Both the position numbers and the translations under genes were made by a program. From DHVE2 group archaeon (GTDB taxonomy: Archaea > Thermoplasmatota > Thermoplasmata > Thermoplasmatales > Aciduliprofundaceae), in NCBI GenBank assembly GCA_015522955.1, contig WALG01000092.1, positions 1 through 7,283 of the forward strand: DNA of 7,283 nt. Reading direction: 5' to 3'. Below are positions 1 to 6,042 of the stretch, in pieces (the stretch's first letter is position 1; each line of letters begins with the position of its first letter). A model generated the notes under the pieces. That model did not search any database. It was given only the letters and a program-made list of their open reading frames with translations, and was not told the origin of the DNA.

Positions 1-106
1 AAAGAAAACATTAATTGTCTTTGCCTCTCATCTTCTTTCCATCTAAAGCCGCTACTTTCTAAGAATGGGAGTTTGGGTGACTCGCTAATGGTTCCTAGAG
101 GCTTAG

Positions 107-199
107 TTACAAGGATGCTACTTTAATGGGCATATTGTACCTCTTTCTCAGAATATATCCTGTTAACAGACCAAGAATAAGGGGGATGAAAACATTCAT
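107..199 (-). CDS. 30-residue membrane ORF, probable truncated gene
   Basis: Reads MNVFIPLILGLLTGYILRKR, then ten more residues to a TAA stop. One hydrophobic helix (about residues 3-16) is followed by a basic stretch (RKR), like the first helix of a small or multi-spanning inner-membrane protein. It faintly recalls the N-terminus of LysO/DUF340 transporters, but 30 residues are too few to assign. The start is supported by a TATA-like box about 26 bases upstream, which would make it leaderless. No reading frame after the stop continues with hydrophobic sequence, so a single frameshift would not restore a transporter. It may be a gene remnant cut by rearrangement, a genuine micro-protein, or chance. 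It lies 12 bases beyond the amrS stop on the same strand and could also be read through from amrS. Confidence 0.33.
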   Translation of the reverse strand: MNVFIPLILGLLTGYILRKRYNMPIKVASL

Positions 200-211
200 C
201 GTATGATATTT

Positions 212-1213
212 TTAAAGTACTATATTTATTTTTTTCCCGCACCTTTTACATTTACCGTCTCGCGTGAGTCCAACCACATGGGTGCTGTAGTAAACTCTCT
301 GAATGAGGAGATTTCCACACTGCGGGCAGTAGGTACTCTCGTATTCCGGCTCCCATGTGTTGCCGAGGTACACGTATTCAAGACCTGTGTTCTTTGCTAT
401 TTCATATGCCATATGGAGGGTTTTTACAGGGGTGGGTGGTTTATCGGTGAGTTTGTACATGGGAAAGAATCTGGAAAAATGAACGGGTATTTCAGGGCTT
501 ATTGAATAAACCCACTGTGCAAATTTCTCTATTTCCTCTTTGGAATCGTTGAGTTCTGGGATGATGAGGTAGGTAACCTCCACATGTATCCCTAATCTAT
601 GAGCAAGTTCCACGGTATGCAATACGGGTTTAAGAGAACCACCGGTTATTCTGCGATAAAAATCTTCGCTGAATGCCTTGACATCTATGTTCATTGCGTC
701 TATATACCTTGCCAGTTCCCTAAGAGGTTCTTCATTTATGTAGCCATTGGTTACATATACTGCATATAACCCCTCCTTTTTTGCCATTTTTGAAACATCC
801 ACGGTGAACTCATGCCATATGGTGGGCTCATTGTACGTCCATGCGATGCCCTCATAATTGCGGGCAATTTGTATTACCTCCTCGGGAGTCATCTCTTTTA
901 GATATAGGAACTCGGGACCCACCTGGCTTATCTCCCAGTTCTGACAGTGGCGACAGCGCAAATTGCAACCAACTGTGGAGAGTGAAAGTACCTCCGATGC
1001 TGGATGAAAATGAAAAAGGGGTTTTTTCTCAATAGGGTCTACTGCCATAGAAGATACGCTTCCGTATATGAGCGTGTACAACTTGCCTCCTATATTTTTC
1101 CTAACTCGGCACACACCGGTTTGCCCCTCTTTAAGAATACATCTGAAGGGACATAGTTCACATCTCACCTTTCCATCTTCAAGTTTTGTCCAATAACGCG
1201 CTAAAATGCGCAT
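212..1213 (-). CDS. amrS: AmmeMemoRadiSam system radical SAM enzyme
   Basis: Cytosolic radical SAM protein of 333 residues, related to pyruvate formate-lyase activating enzymes. The 4Fe-4S/SAM motif CNLRCRHC has its cysteines at C83, C87 and C90. An N-terminal cysteine cluster (C18, C21, C25, C35) precedes it, and a C-terminal CxxC...CxxC pair (C296/C299 and C322/C325) looks like a zinc ribbon. WTYNEPTIW and VTNGYI are further conserved-looking segments of the fold. The family is named for its association with AMMECR1 and Memo proteins; the reaction and substrate are not settled as far as I know. Neither partner is in this window. The start at 1213 is preferred over the in-frame ATG at 1255 because TCACCTCC (1220-1227 on the plus strand) gives GGAGGTGA six bases upstream, and family proteins begin near the ARYWTKLEDGKVRCELCP segment. 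It overlaps the end of thiL by 35 bases, so the two are probably co-transcribed and translationally coupled. Confidence 0.9.
   Translation of the reverse strand: MRILARYWTKLEDGKVRCELCPFRCILKEGQTGVCRVRKNIGGKLYTLIYGSVSSMAVDPIEKKPLFHFHPASEVLSLSTVGCNLRCRHCQNWEISQVGPEFLYLKEMTPEEVIQIARNYEGIAWTYNEPTIWHEFTVDVSKMAKKEGLYAVYVTNGYINEEPLRELARYIDAMNIDVKAFSEDFYRRITGGSLKPVLHTVELAHRLGIHVEVTYLIIPELNDSKEEIEKFAQWVYSISPEIPVHFSRFFPMYKLTDKPPTPVKTLHMAYEIAKNTGLEYVYLGNTWEPEYESTYCPQCGNLLIQRVYYSTHVVGLTRDGKCKRCGKKINIVL
221..238 (-). promoter_or_regulatory. BRE/TATA-like element inside the amrS 3' end
   Basis: On the minus strand GGGAAAAA (238-231) is followed by AATAAATATA (230-221). The centre is about 26 bases before the ATG at 199, the spacing expected for a leaderless archaeal start. 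The same bases encode the last codons of amrS (GKKINI), so the A-rich sequence may simply reflect coding. Confidence 0.3.
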
Positions 1214-2090
1214 AACCTTCACCTCCAACCTTCTTACCGTTTTTCCATATTCCACTTCTCTCTCCCACGACCCCTATCTCTTTCCCTATGATTTGCGTAG
1301 ATGAAGTGTAAAGCAACTCGTACTCACCACCAAAATCTAGCACCAGATATTCAAGAGGAATACCATAATCTTCAGATACCTCGTAGGCCAGTTTGTCTAC
1401 AGGAATCGCATCAAAATCCACGTGAAAGGGCAGAGCATTGATTTTCTCCATCTGTGTTATGGATGCGCTCAGACCATCGGATATATCCATGCCTGAGGAG
1501 GCTTTTCCAGCAAGAAGTTGCGCCTCTATGATTCTTGGTATCACCTCTAAAAGGATGTTCACACCCTCCTCATGACCATTTTTCCAGAGAAAATATCCGC
1601 CGGCCTGCTTGCCCAGGGCACCTGTGACAAAGATTCCATCATTCATATGAGCGCCCTTCCTCCTTATTATTTTATCCTTCTCAACATATCCAATGGCTAT
1701 CCCGCTCATCCCCGCTATCTGCGATTCTTTGAAGTCACCGCCGCGGTATGTAACGTGGTATCTATCCAACATATTTTTCATCCCCCTGATAAATGCCCCT
1801 AAATCCTCAGAATAGAAATCGGAAGGGAAGAACATGGAAGCCATAAAATCTGTTGGATTGCCCCCCATGGCGGCTATATCGCTGAGATTTATTGCGGCAA
1901 AGAAATTTCCAACGGACTCCATGGGCCAGTCTCGCATGAAATGCGTCTTCTCTCCTATGAAATCCACAGTAAGGAGAAGAAAATTGGAGTCCTGTTCAAG
2001 GGTTACGCAATCATCGTATTCCTGTGTCTCGCCAAGGGTTCTCCATATCAGGTCGATGATGTTCCTCTCGCCCAGTTGGGAGAGTTTCAT
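1179..2090 (-). CDS. thiL: Thiamine-monophosphate kinase
   Basis: Phosphorylates thiamine monophosphate to thiamine diphosphate with ATP, the last step of thiamine cofactor synthesis in the cytosol. The 303 residues show the PurM/ThiL-type signatures in order: the acidic pair D26-D27 (EYDDC), D43 in the strand LLLTVDF, NLSDIAAMGG (N68-G77) for ATP/Mg binding, RGGD (G117-D119), the family hallmark MDISDGL (M201-L207), and GGEYELL (from G254) near the end, where many bacterial members read GGEDYEL. Length is slightly short for the family (usually a little over 300) but all key motifs are present. The ATG at 2090 is the best start: LGER follows closely, and a TATA-like box sits about 25 bases upstream. 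Head of a minus-strand unit with amrS. Confidence 0.93.
   Translation of the reverse strand: MKLSQLGERNIIDLIWRTLGETQEYDDCVTLEQDSNFLLLTVDFIGEKTHFMRDWPMESVGNFFAAINLSDIAAMGGNPTDFMASMFFPSDFYSEDLGAFIRGMKNMLDRYHVTYRGGDFKESQIAGMSGIAIGYVEKDKIIRRKGAHMNDGIFVTGALGKQAGGYFLWKNGHEEGVNILLEVIPRIIEAQLLAGKASSGMDISDGLSASITQMEKINALPFHVDFDAIPVDKLAYEVSEDYGIPLEYLVLDFGGEYELLYTSSTQIIGKEIGVVGERSGIWKNGKKVGGEGYAHFSALLDKT
1220..1227 (-). promoter_or_regulatory. Ribosome binding site of amrS
   Basis: GGAGGTGA on the minus strand is a near-perfect match to the archaeal anti-Shine-Dalgarno sequence, six bases before the ATG at 1213. It lies inside thiL, where it encodes Gly-Gly-Glu (residues 289-291), and it decides the amrS start. 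Confidence 0.8.
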
Positions 2091-2110
2091 ATTCTGTAAT
2101 CTTCTTCCTG

Positions 2111-2118
2111 AATATTAA
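2111..2118 (-). promoter_or_regulatory. TATA-like box for thiL
   Basis: TTAATATT on the minus strand is centred about 25 bases before the thiL ATG, predicting a leaderless or almost leaderless mRNA. The purine run AGGAAGAAG (2109-2101) is over ten bases from the ATG and so poorly placed as a Shine-Dalgarno. An alternative is the TATA-like TTATTATAA further upstream, which would give a short leader. Confidence 0.45.
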
Positions 2119-2130
2119 GGTATCCATAGA

Positions 2131-2144
2131 GAAAGGTTTATAAT
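2131..2144 (+). promoter_or_regulatory. BRE/TATA promoter of the antiporter
   Basis: GAAAGG followed by TTTATAAT is a good archaeal BRE plus TATA. The TATA centre (about 2140) predicts transcription starting near 2166-2167, exactly at the second in-frame ATG of the antiporter. It overlaps the 10-base palindrome AATAATTATT (2142-2151), in a region shared with divergent thiL. Confidence 0.6.
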
Positions 2145-2165
2145 AATTATTGGTGTATGTTTATT

Positions 2166-3779
2166 ATGGTGGTATTGGATTACCTTATAGGCTTTGGTTT
2201 TCTCCTTCTCCTAGTTTTTATAATTTTAGAGTTTTCTCATCGGATAAATCTCATCTCTGTACCTCTCCTGATAATTGCAGGAATGCTCATAGGCCCCCAT
2301 GGAATTGGGCTTGTAAACAAATTTCAGGGACTGGAATTCTTCGCAGAATTAGGCTTTCTCTTTCTTGTTTTTCTGGCGGGCTTGGATATCAAAGGAATAA
2401 AGAATGTGAAGTGGAAAGAAGTTGGGAAACTGGGGTGTGTGATGGCTACCATTTCATTTGTTGCAGGCTTCAGTGTTGTATATGCAATGGGCTACAGACC
2501 TCCCCTATATCTTCTTGCTACGCCACTTATCGTAGGTACCGTATTTCAATCATCCTCCGTGGGAGAGATAATACCACTGGTGAATTTCACTGCAAAACTA
2601 AAGGATAAAATAGGCAATACTTTGATACCCACAGTAGTGTTACTGGATACCATAAGTTTAATCGGGCTTTCTGTGATTCTTGAATGGGAAAAGAATTCTA
2701 ACATTTTTCATCTTTTTGTGTTTGTCCTTTCACTGAGTCTTTTTGTTATACTGGGGGCCCGATATATCCCGTATTTGGGGAGATGGATATTCAATCGCTA
2801 TAAAAGTAGTTATGAGGAGATGGAAGTGGTTTTTTTCATGGCAGTTTTGTTCTCTATGATAGGAATTTCGGAACTTATTGGTCTAGAACCCATAGTTGCA
2901 TCCTTTTTAACAGGACTATTCTTGGGTGAAACCATGGTAGGTGAAGAGATATATAAGAAACTTAATACGATAGGAAAAGGATTTTTAATACCTATCTTCT
3001 TTATTGTGGTGGGTATGGATTCCAACCTTAGTATATTTCTCCAGGGTATAAATTATCTGCTGCTTGTAATCTTCGTTACAGGTGGTTTGATGGTAAGTAA
3101 ATTACTGGGTGGATATTTATATTCTAGGTTATACAGAAAAGATCTCCCCCTAATCGGTATAGTATTTTTCCCGCAATTAGGTGCAACCCTGGTCGCTACA
3201 AAGATAGGGATGGAATATGGTTTGATAGATGAACCCTTATTCACCTCTATTGTTATTATGGCCATAGTAACTGCACTAATAACCCCCTTCCTTATCCCGA
3301 AACTCTTTGGAAAATCAGAAAAAGCCATGATGCAAAGACACTCAGTGATAATAGGTGGGGGTGTTATAGGTGAATATGCCGCAGCGGCCCTGAAGTTACT
3401 GGAGAGGGAGTTTATTATAGTGGAAAAAGACAAGACACAATGTGAGTATCTGAGAGAGAAGGGGTATTCCTGCATTCTCGGTGATGCAACCCGGGAAAAC
3501 GTAATGAAAGCAGCAAATATAGATGTCGCAAAATACGCTTTTGTATTCTTACCATCTTCCCGGAATGTAGTAACCCTATGCCGCGCAATCCATAAAAGAA
3601 ATTCAGAATGTAAGATAATTGCAAGAGTGCACTCTGAAAAAGAGAGAAATCTTTTGAAAGATATTGTAGAGGAGATTCTATATCCTGAAAGAATAGCGGG
3701 AATGAATGTTATATGGTACATCATGAAATTAGTAGAAGAGGAGAAAAAGAAATCGAGGAATAAAGGAGGATATGAATAA
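2166..3779 (+). CDS. CPA2-type cation:proton antiporter with RCK_N (TrkA-N) domain
   Basis: Membrane monovalent-cation:proton antiporter of the Kef/NapA-like superfamily, 537 residues. Residues 1-385 are about a dozen hydrophobic segments, with early motifs typical of the family (AGMLIGPHGIGL; FLFLVFLAGLDI) and the TM4-like stretch TVFQSSSVGEIIPL. The helix that normally carries the ion-binding pair reads VVLLDTISL, with one aspartate (D161) preceded by leucine. From about residue 392 comes a Rossmann domain: the glycine motif G397-G-G-V-I-G402, an acidic residue ending beta-2 (E420, suggesting NAD(H)), and GDA (439-441). No RCK_C (TrkA-C) domain follows; the protein ends in a charged lysine/glutamate tail. 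The start is placed at 2166 from TATA spacing (leaderless); the ATG at 2157 would add three residues. Likely role: pH or Na+/K+ homeostasis gated by nucleotide. Ion specificity cannot be read from the sequence. Confidence 0.88.
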   Translation: MVVLDYLIGFGFLLLLVFIILEFSHRINLISVPLLIIAGMLIGPHGIGLVNKFQGLEFFAELGFLFLVFLAGLDIKGIKNVKWKEVGKLGCVMATISFVAGFSVVYAMGYRPPLYLLATPLIVGTVFQSSSVGEIIPLVNFTAKLKDKIGNTLIPTVVLLDTISLIGLSVILEWEKNSNIFHLFVFVLSLSLFVILGARYIPYLGRWIFNRYKSSYEEMEVVFFMAVLFSMIGISELIGLEPIVASFLTGLFLGETMVGEEIYKKLNTIGKGFLIPIFFIVVGMDSNLSIFLQGINYLLLVIFVTGGLMVSKLLGGYLYSRLYRKDLPLIGIVFFPQLGATLVATKIGMEYGLIDEPLFTSIVIMAIVTALITPFLIPKLFGKSEKAMMQRHSVIIGGGVIGEYAAAALKLLEREFIIVEKDKTQCEYLREKGYSCILGDATRENVMKAANIDVAKYAFVFLPSSRNVVTLCRAIHKRNSECKIIARVHSEKERNLLKDIVEEILYPERIAGMNVIWYIMKLVEEEKKKSRNKGGYE

Positions 3780-3825
3780 CTTAATATCTCCCAACTGTAT
3801 TCCTTCTCGGGGTGGAATCAAATGA
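3772..3825 (+). CDS. 17-codon ORF coupled to the AAA+ gene start (tentative)
   Basis: MNNLISPNCIPSRGGIK and a TGA that overlaps the ATG of the AAA+ gene (ATGA). It follows the purine-rich AAAGGAGG (3762-3769), which leaves only two bases before its ATG, closer than ideal. It overlaps the antiporter stop. Such an arrangement could couple translation, but at this length chance is the default explanation. Confidence 0.18.
   Translation: MNNLISPNCIPSRGGIK
3780..3815 (+). promoter_or_regulatory. TATA-like box and ribosome binding site of the AAA+ gene
   Basis: CTTAATATC (3780-3788) is TATA-like and predicts a transcript start near 3810. GGGGTGG (3809-3815), six bases before the ATG at 3822, is a plausible Shine-Dalgarno. 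If the TATA is used, the leader is only about a dozen bases. The gene might instead be read from the antiporter promoter. Confidence 0.4.
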
Positions 3826-5210
3826 AGAACCGTGTCAAGGTCACTGCAGAACAGTTTCGTAACTGGATAAGGCATGTGATACAGAGCAGCGAAGATGTTG
3901 AGCAAATGCTCTCGCTTCTCAAACTCCAAGATATGCGTGGAGCCTGGAGTCGCAAGGACGCCAAGGAATATCTGATTGCAAGAACAGGTGGATATTCCAT
4001 TCTAGGCAGGCTTAAAAATACCGGTCTGCTGGTGGAGTCTGGAGAGTATGGAGGTACCAAGGTTTATAAACTGCAGGACACTATAAAGATTCGTGAGTAT
4101 CTCCGTAAATATCGTGAGTCGCAAAGACTCAGCACTCAGGAAGCCGTAAGGGAGTACGAGGATGTGATTCTTCGTTTGAAACGCGAATATGAGAATTTTG
4201 TTGCAGGTGTAGACGAGGAGGATGTGGAGGAGTGGTGTAGAAAAATAAGAGATGTAGGAGATATTGAGGAATATACTAAGAGGATAATGGGGAACTGGCT
4301 CTACATGGATGCACTATTACCCATTATTCAGCAGTATTCAATAGGTAATGTGGATGTCTTTTCATCCGCAAATTTGGAGCGTAAGATAAATCAGACAGGA
4401 TTTTCCCTAGCCTACTTTGGAGAGCCCGGTACTGGAAAGACCTTTGCCACCGATGATTTGCTTCGTGGAAAGGAGGAGAAAGGCATTCCACCACATGGCA
4501 TAATAGGAAAGATAAGATATGCCCAGGGAATGACTCCAAAGATGTTCATTGCTATTCTCGAGGCATATCAGGATTATCCCGTGGATTGGGTAATACCTGA
4601 GTTCAGAGATTTTTTTGCGTATCGAGGTATGGTGGAGAAACTTAAACTGGTAATGGAGCGGCGGGAGGTGAGGGATGAGACAAGAAATGTGGTGATTGGT
4701 CCCTACAAGGTTACCAGTTTCTTTGTAGTAAATTACAACACTCAGAGCACACGGAGTGGATGGAGAAACACCATGGGAGACCCAAATTTTAGTGCTGTGG
4801 AAGACCGTATGATTTGCAAGTTATTTCTCAATACCTCTGAGCGCAGGAGGAGAATATGGGAAAACATGAAACGTATCGCCTCCGGGAAAGTTGATTATTC
4901 CCTTGCTCCAACACTGCGCATGCATATCACATATACCTATCATCTTTTAACCACAAAGCGACCAAAGGTGATTATGGAAGAAGAGGATTTCACAGGCTTA
5001 GGAGATGAGATTGCGAGGGAGATAGAGAGGCAGAGTGCCCATGTAAGTTTGAGAATTGTAGACCGTGCAATTCAGATTGCCACTGCAGCCTCAATGGTCA
5101 GATATCTCAATGAGAGGGATTCCGAGGAATTGGTGGTTGACCACAAGAGTTTATCCCTTGCCAGGCAGTTTGTGATGGAGGAGATAAGAACGAGAAGTAT
5201 GGAGGCATGA
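3822..5210 (+). CDS. Winged-helix AAA+ ATPase of unrecognised family
   Basis: 462 residues, no membrane segment. Residues 30-85 look like a winged helix (SRKDAKEYLIARTGG as recognition region, then LLVESGEYGGTKVYKL as wing), suggesting nucleic-acid or protein binding. A charged helical linker (about 90-165) follows. The AAA+ core has Walker A GEPGTGKT (G200-T207, K206). At the expected Walker B position is WVIPEF, where the usual Asp-Glu is Pro259-Glu260. Then come LKLVMERREV (as in MoxR/AAA_5 proteins), a sensor-1-like VVNYNTQ (N304/N306), AVEDRM with a candidate arginine finger R329, and a sensor-2-like SLR (R411) in a C-terminal helical lid. The order of motifs resembles MoxR/AAA_5 ATPases, but I do not recognise the family. 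It uses the arginine codon CGT 12 times in 45 arginines, whereas the antiporter and atpD use none by my count. It lies 39 bases before atpD on the same strand. No other in-frame ATG lies between the preceding stop and 3822. Confidence 0.82.
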   Translation: MKNRVKVTAEQFRNWIRHVIQSSEDVEQMLSLLKLQDMRGAWSRKDAKEYLIARTGGYSILGRLKNTGLLVESGEYGGTKVYKLQDTIKIREYLRKYRESQRLSTQEAVREYEDVILRLKREYENFVAGVDEEDVEEWCRKIRDVGDIEEYTKRIMGNWLYMDALLPIIQQYSIGNVDVFSSANLERKINQTGFSLAYFGEPGTGKTFATDDLLRGKEEKGIPPHGIIGKIRYAQGMTPKMFIAILEAYQDYPVDWVIPEFRDFFAYRGMVEKLKLVMERREVRDETRNVVIGPYKVTSFFVVNYNTQSTRSGWRNTMGDPNFSAVEDRMICKLFLNTSERRRRIWENMKRIASGKVDYSLAPTLRMHITYTYHLLTTKRPKVIMEEEDFTGLGDEIAREIERQSAHVSLRIVDRAIQIATAASMVRYLNERDSEELVVDHKSLSLARQFVMEEIRTRSMEA

Positions 5211-5226
5211 GGGAAAAAATAATAAA
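5211..5226 (+). promoter_or_regulatory. BRE/TATA-like promoter of atpD
   Basis: GGGAAA followed by AAATAATAAA (5217-5226) immediately after the AAA+ stop codon. The centre is about 28 bases before the atpD ATG at 5250, so transcription could begin at or just before that ATG. No good Shine-Dalgarno lies at the right distance, which favours a leaderless start. Confidence 0.45.
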
Positions 5227-5249
5227 AATGTATAGCATGGGGTCTCGCA

Positions 5250-5888
5250 ATGGCGGATATCATAGAGGGTGTGAAACCCACAAGAATGCAACTTCTGGAG
5301 ATACGAAAGAAAAAGGTACTGGCGAAGAATGGGCATAAATTACTCAGTGAGAAGAGAGATGCCCTGATTTCGCAGTTCTTTCAGATAATTGATTTGAGGG
5401 AGAATCTTCGCAAAAAGGTTGAAAGGAAATTGAAAGAGGCCTATGAGGCTCTTCTTGACGCTGAGATGATAATGGGTGATAGTGCAGTGGAGGATGTGGC
5501 CAGGCAGGTTAGAAACTATGACGAGGTGGAGGCCACAACCCTCAACATAATGGGTGTTCTCACTCCCCAGATGGAAATTCAGAATGTGGAGAAAAGTATA
5601 GATTACGGGTTTCTCAATACAACATCAAAACTCGATGAAGCCACATTCAAATTTCGAGATCTTCTAAAGGATGTTGTTAAACTTGCAGAGGTGGAAGGAG
5701 CCTTGGAGAATCTTGCCAGGGATATTGAGAAAACCAAGAGAAGAGTCAATGCCTTGGAACATATTTTCATACCCAGATTTGAGGCCACAGAGAAATATAT
5801 AGAACTGGCTCTGGACGAGAGAGAACGCGAGGATTTCTTCAGGAGAAAGAGGATAAAGTCTATATTGGCGGCGAAGGAAAATGCATAG
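5250..5888 (+). CDS. atpD: A/V-type ATP synthase subunit D
   Basis: Central-stalk (rotor) subunit D of the archaeal A1Ao ATP synthase, coupling rotation of the membrane ring to the catalytic A3B3 head; peripheral, cytoplasmic side. The 212 residues match the family along their length: VKPTRMQLLEIRKK (8-21), GHKLLSEKRDALI (28-40), IMGVLTP (100-106), and the C-terminal signature RRVNALEHIFIPRF (164-177) with YIELALDEREREDFFRRKR (183-201). Long helices at both ends form the antiparallel coiled coil. Length is normal for the family (about 200-220). Archaeal atp genes usually run H-I-K-E-C-F-A-B-D, yet here the upstream neighbour is not atpB, so this copy is detached from the rest of the cluster as far as the window shows. 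The next ORF begins inside its last codons (ATGCATAG overlap). Confidence 0.95.
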   Translation: MADIIEGVKPTRMQLLEIRKKKVLAKNGHKLLSEKRDALISQFFQIIDLRENLRKKVERKLKEAYEALLDAEMIMGDSAVEDVARQVRNYDEVEATTLNIMGVLTPQMEIQNVEKSIDYGFLNTTSKLDEATFKFRDLLKDVVKLAEVEGALENLARDIEKTKRRVNALEHIFIPRFEATEKYIELALDEREREDFFRRKRIKSILAAKENA

Positions 5889-6042
5889 GCTTTTTCCCAA
5901 GGTTAAGTTGGAAAATATGGAGGTTAATGAGAGAATAAAACTCTATCGTCGCATTCTGTATGCACAAATAATTTCAACTATTCTAATTGCTTTGGGTTTT
6001 ATACTTTTCATTCTGATAATTGCAGGAATTATACATACTTAG
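5881..6042 (+). CDS. Small tail-anchored-type membrane protein
   Basis: 53 residues: a charged, basic N-terminal half (MHRLFPKVKLENMEVNERIK, then LYRR) and one strong hydrophobic helix (about residues 28-51) ending in HT, so it is probably anchored by its C-terminus with the N-terminus in the cytoplasm. It starts in the ATGCATAG overlap with the atpD stop, with AAGGA (5874-5878) just upstream, so translation is probably coupled to atpD. It overlaps convergent pyrF by 14 bases. I do not recognise a family. A small gene (ahaG) also follows the D gene in Methanosarcina, but I cannot judge homology. The position makes an accessory role for the ATPase conceivable; function unknown. Confidence 0.65.
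   Translation: MHRLFPKVKLENMEVNERIKLYRRILYAQIISTILIALGFILFILIIAGIIHT

Noticed and set aside
1..132. Plus-strand open frame at the window edge ending near 132
   Set aside because: About 42 codons, serine- and cysteine-rich, no recognisable C-terminal motif; too short to support a gene end.
1..211. Possible tRNA or small RNA in the left intergenic region
   Set aside because: No cloverleaf, no TTCGANTC-like arm and no convincing C/D box pair found.
203..505. 100-codon plus-strand ORF
   Set aside because: Opposite-strand shadow of amrS, which has full radical SAM motifs; the product has no recognisable domain.
1214..1255. Longer amrS start at 1255
   Set aside because: Would add 14 residues unlike the family and ignore the strong GGAGGTGA that serves the ATG at 1213.
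2150..2608. 152-codon plus-strand ORF in another frame
   Set aside because: Overlaps the antiporter N-terminal half, is cysteine- and arginine-rich without motifs, and begins before the predicted transcript start.
3053..3724. 223-codon minus-strand ORF
   Set aside because: Antisense to the antiporter helices and Rossmann domain; composition is what a shadow of membrane-protein codons gives.
4116..4130. Hairpin GAGTC-GCAAA-GACTC
   Set aside because: Five base pairs inside the AAA+ coding sequence with no T-run; expected by chance.
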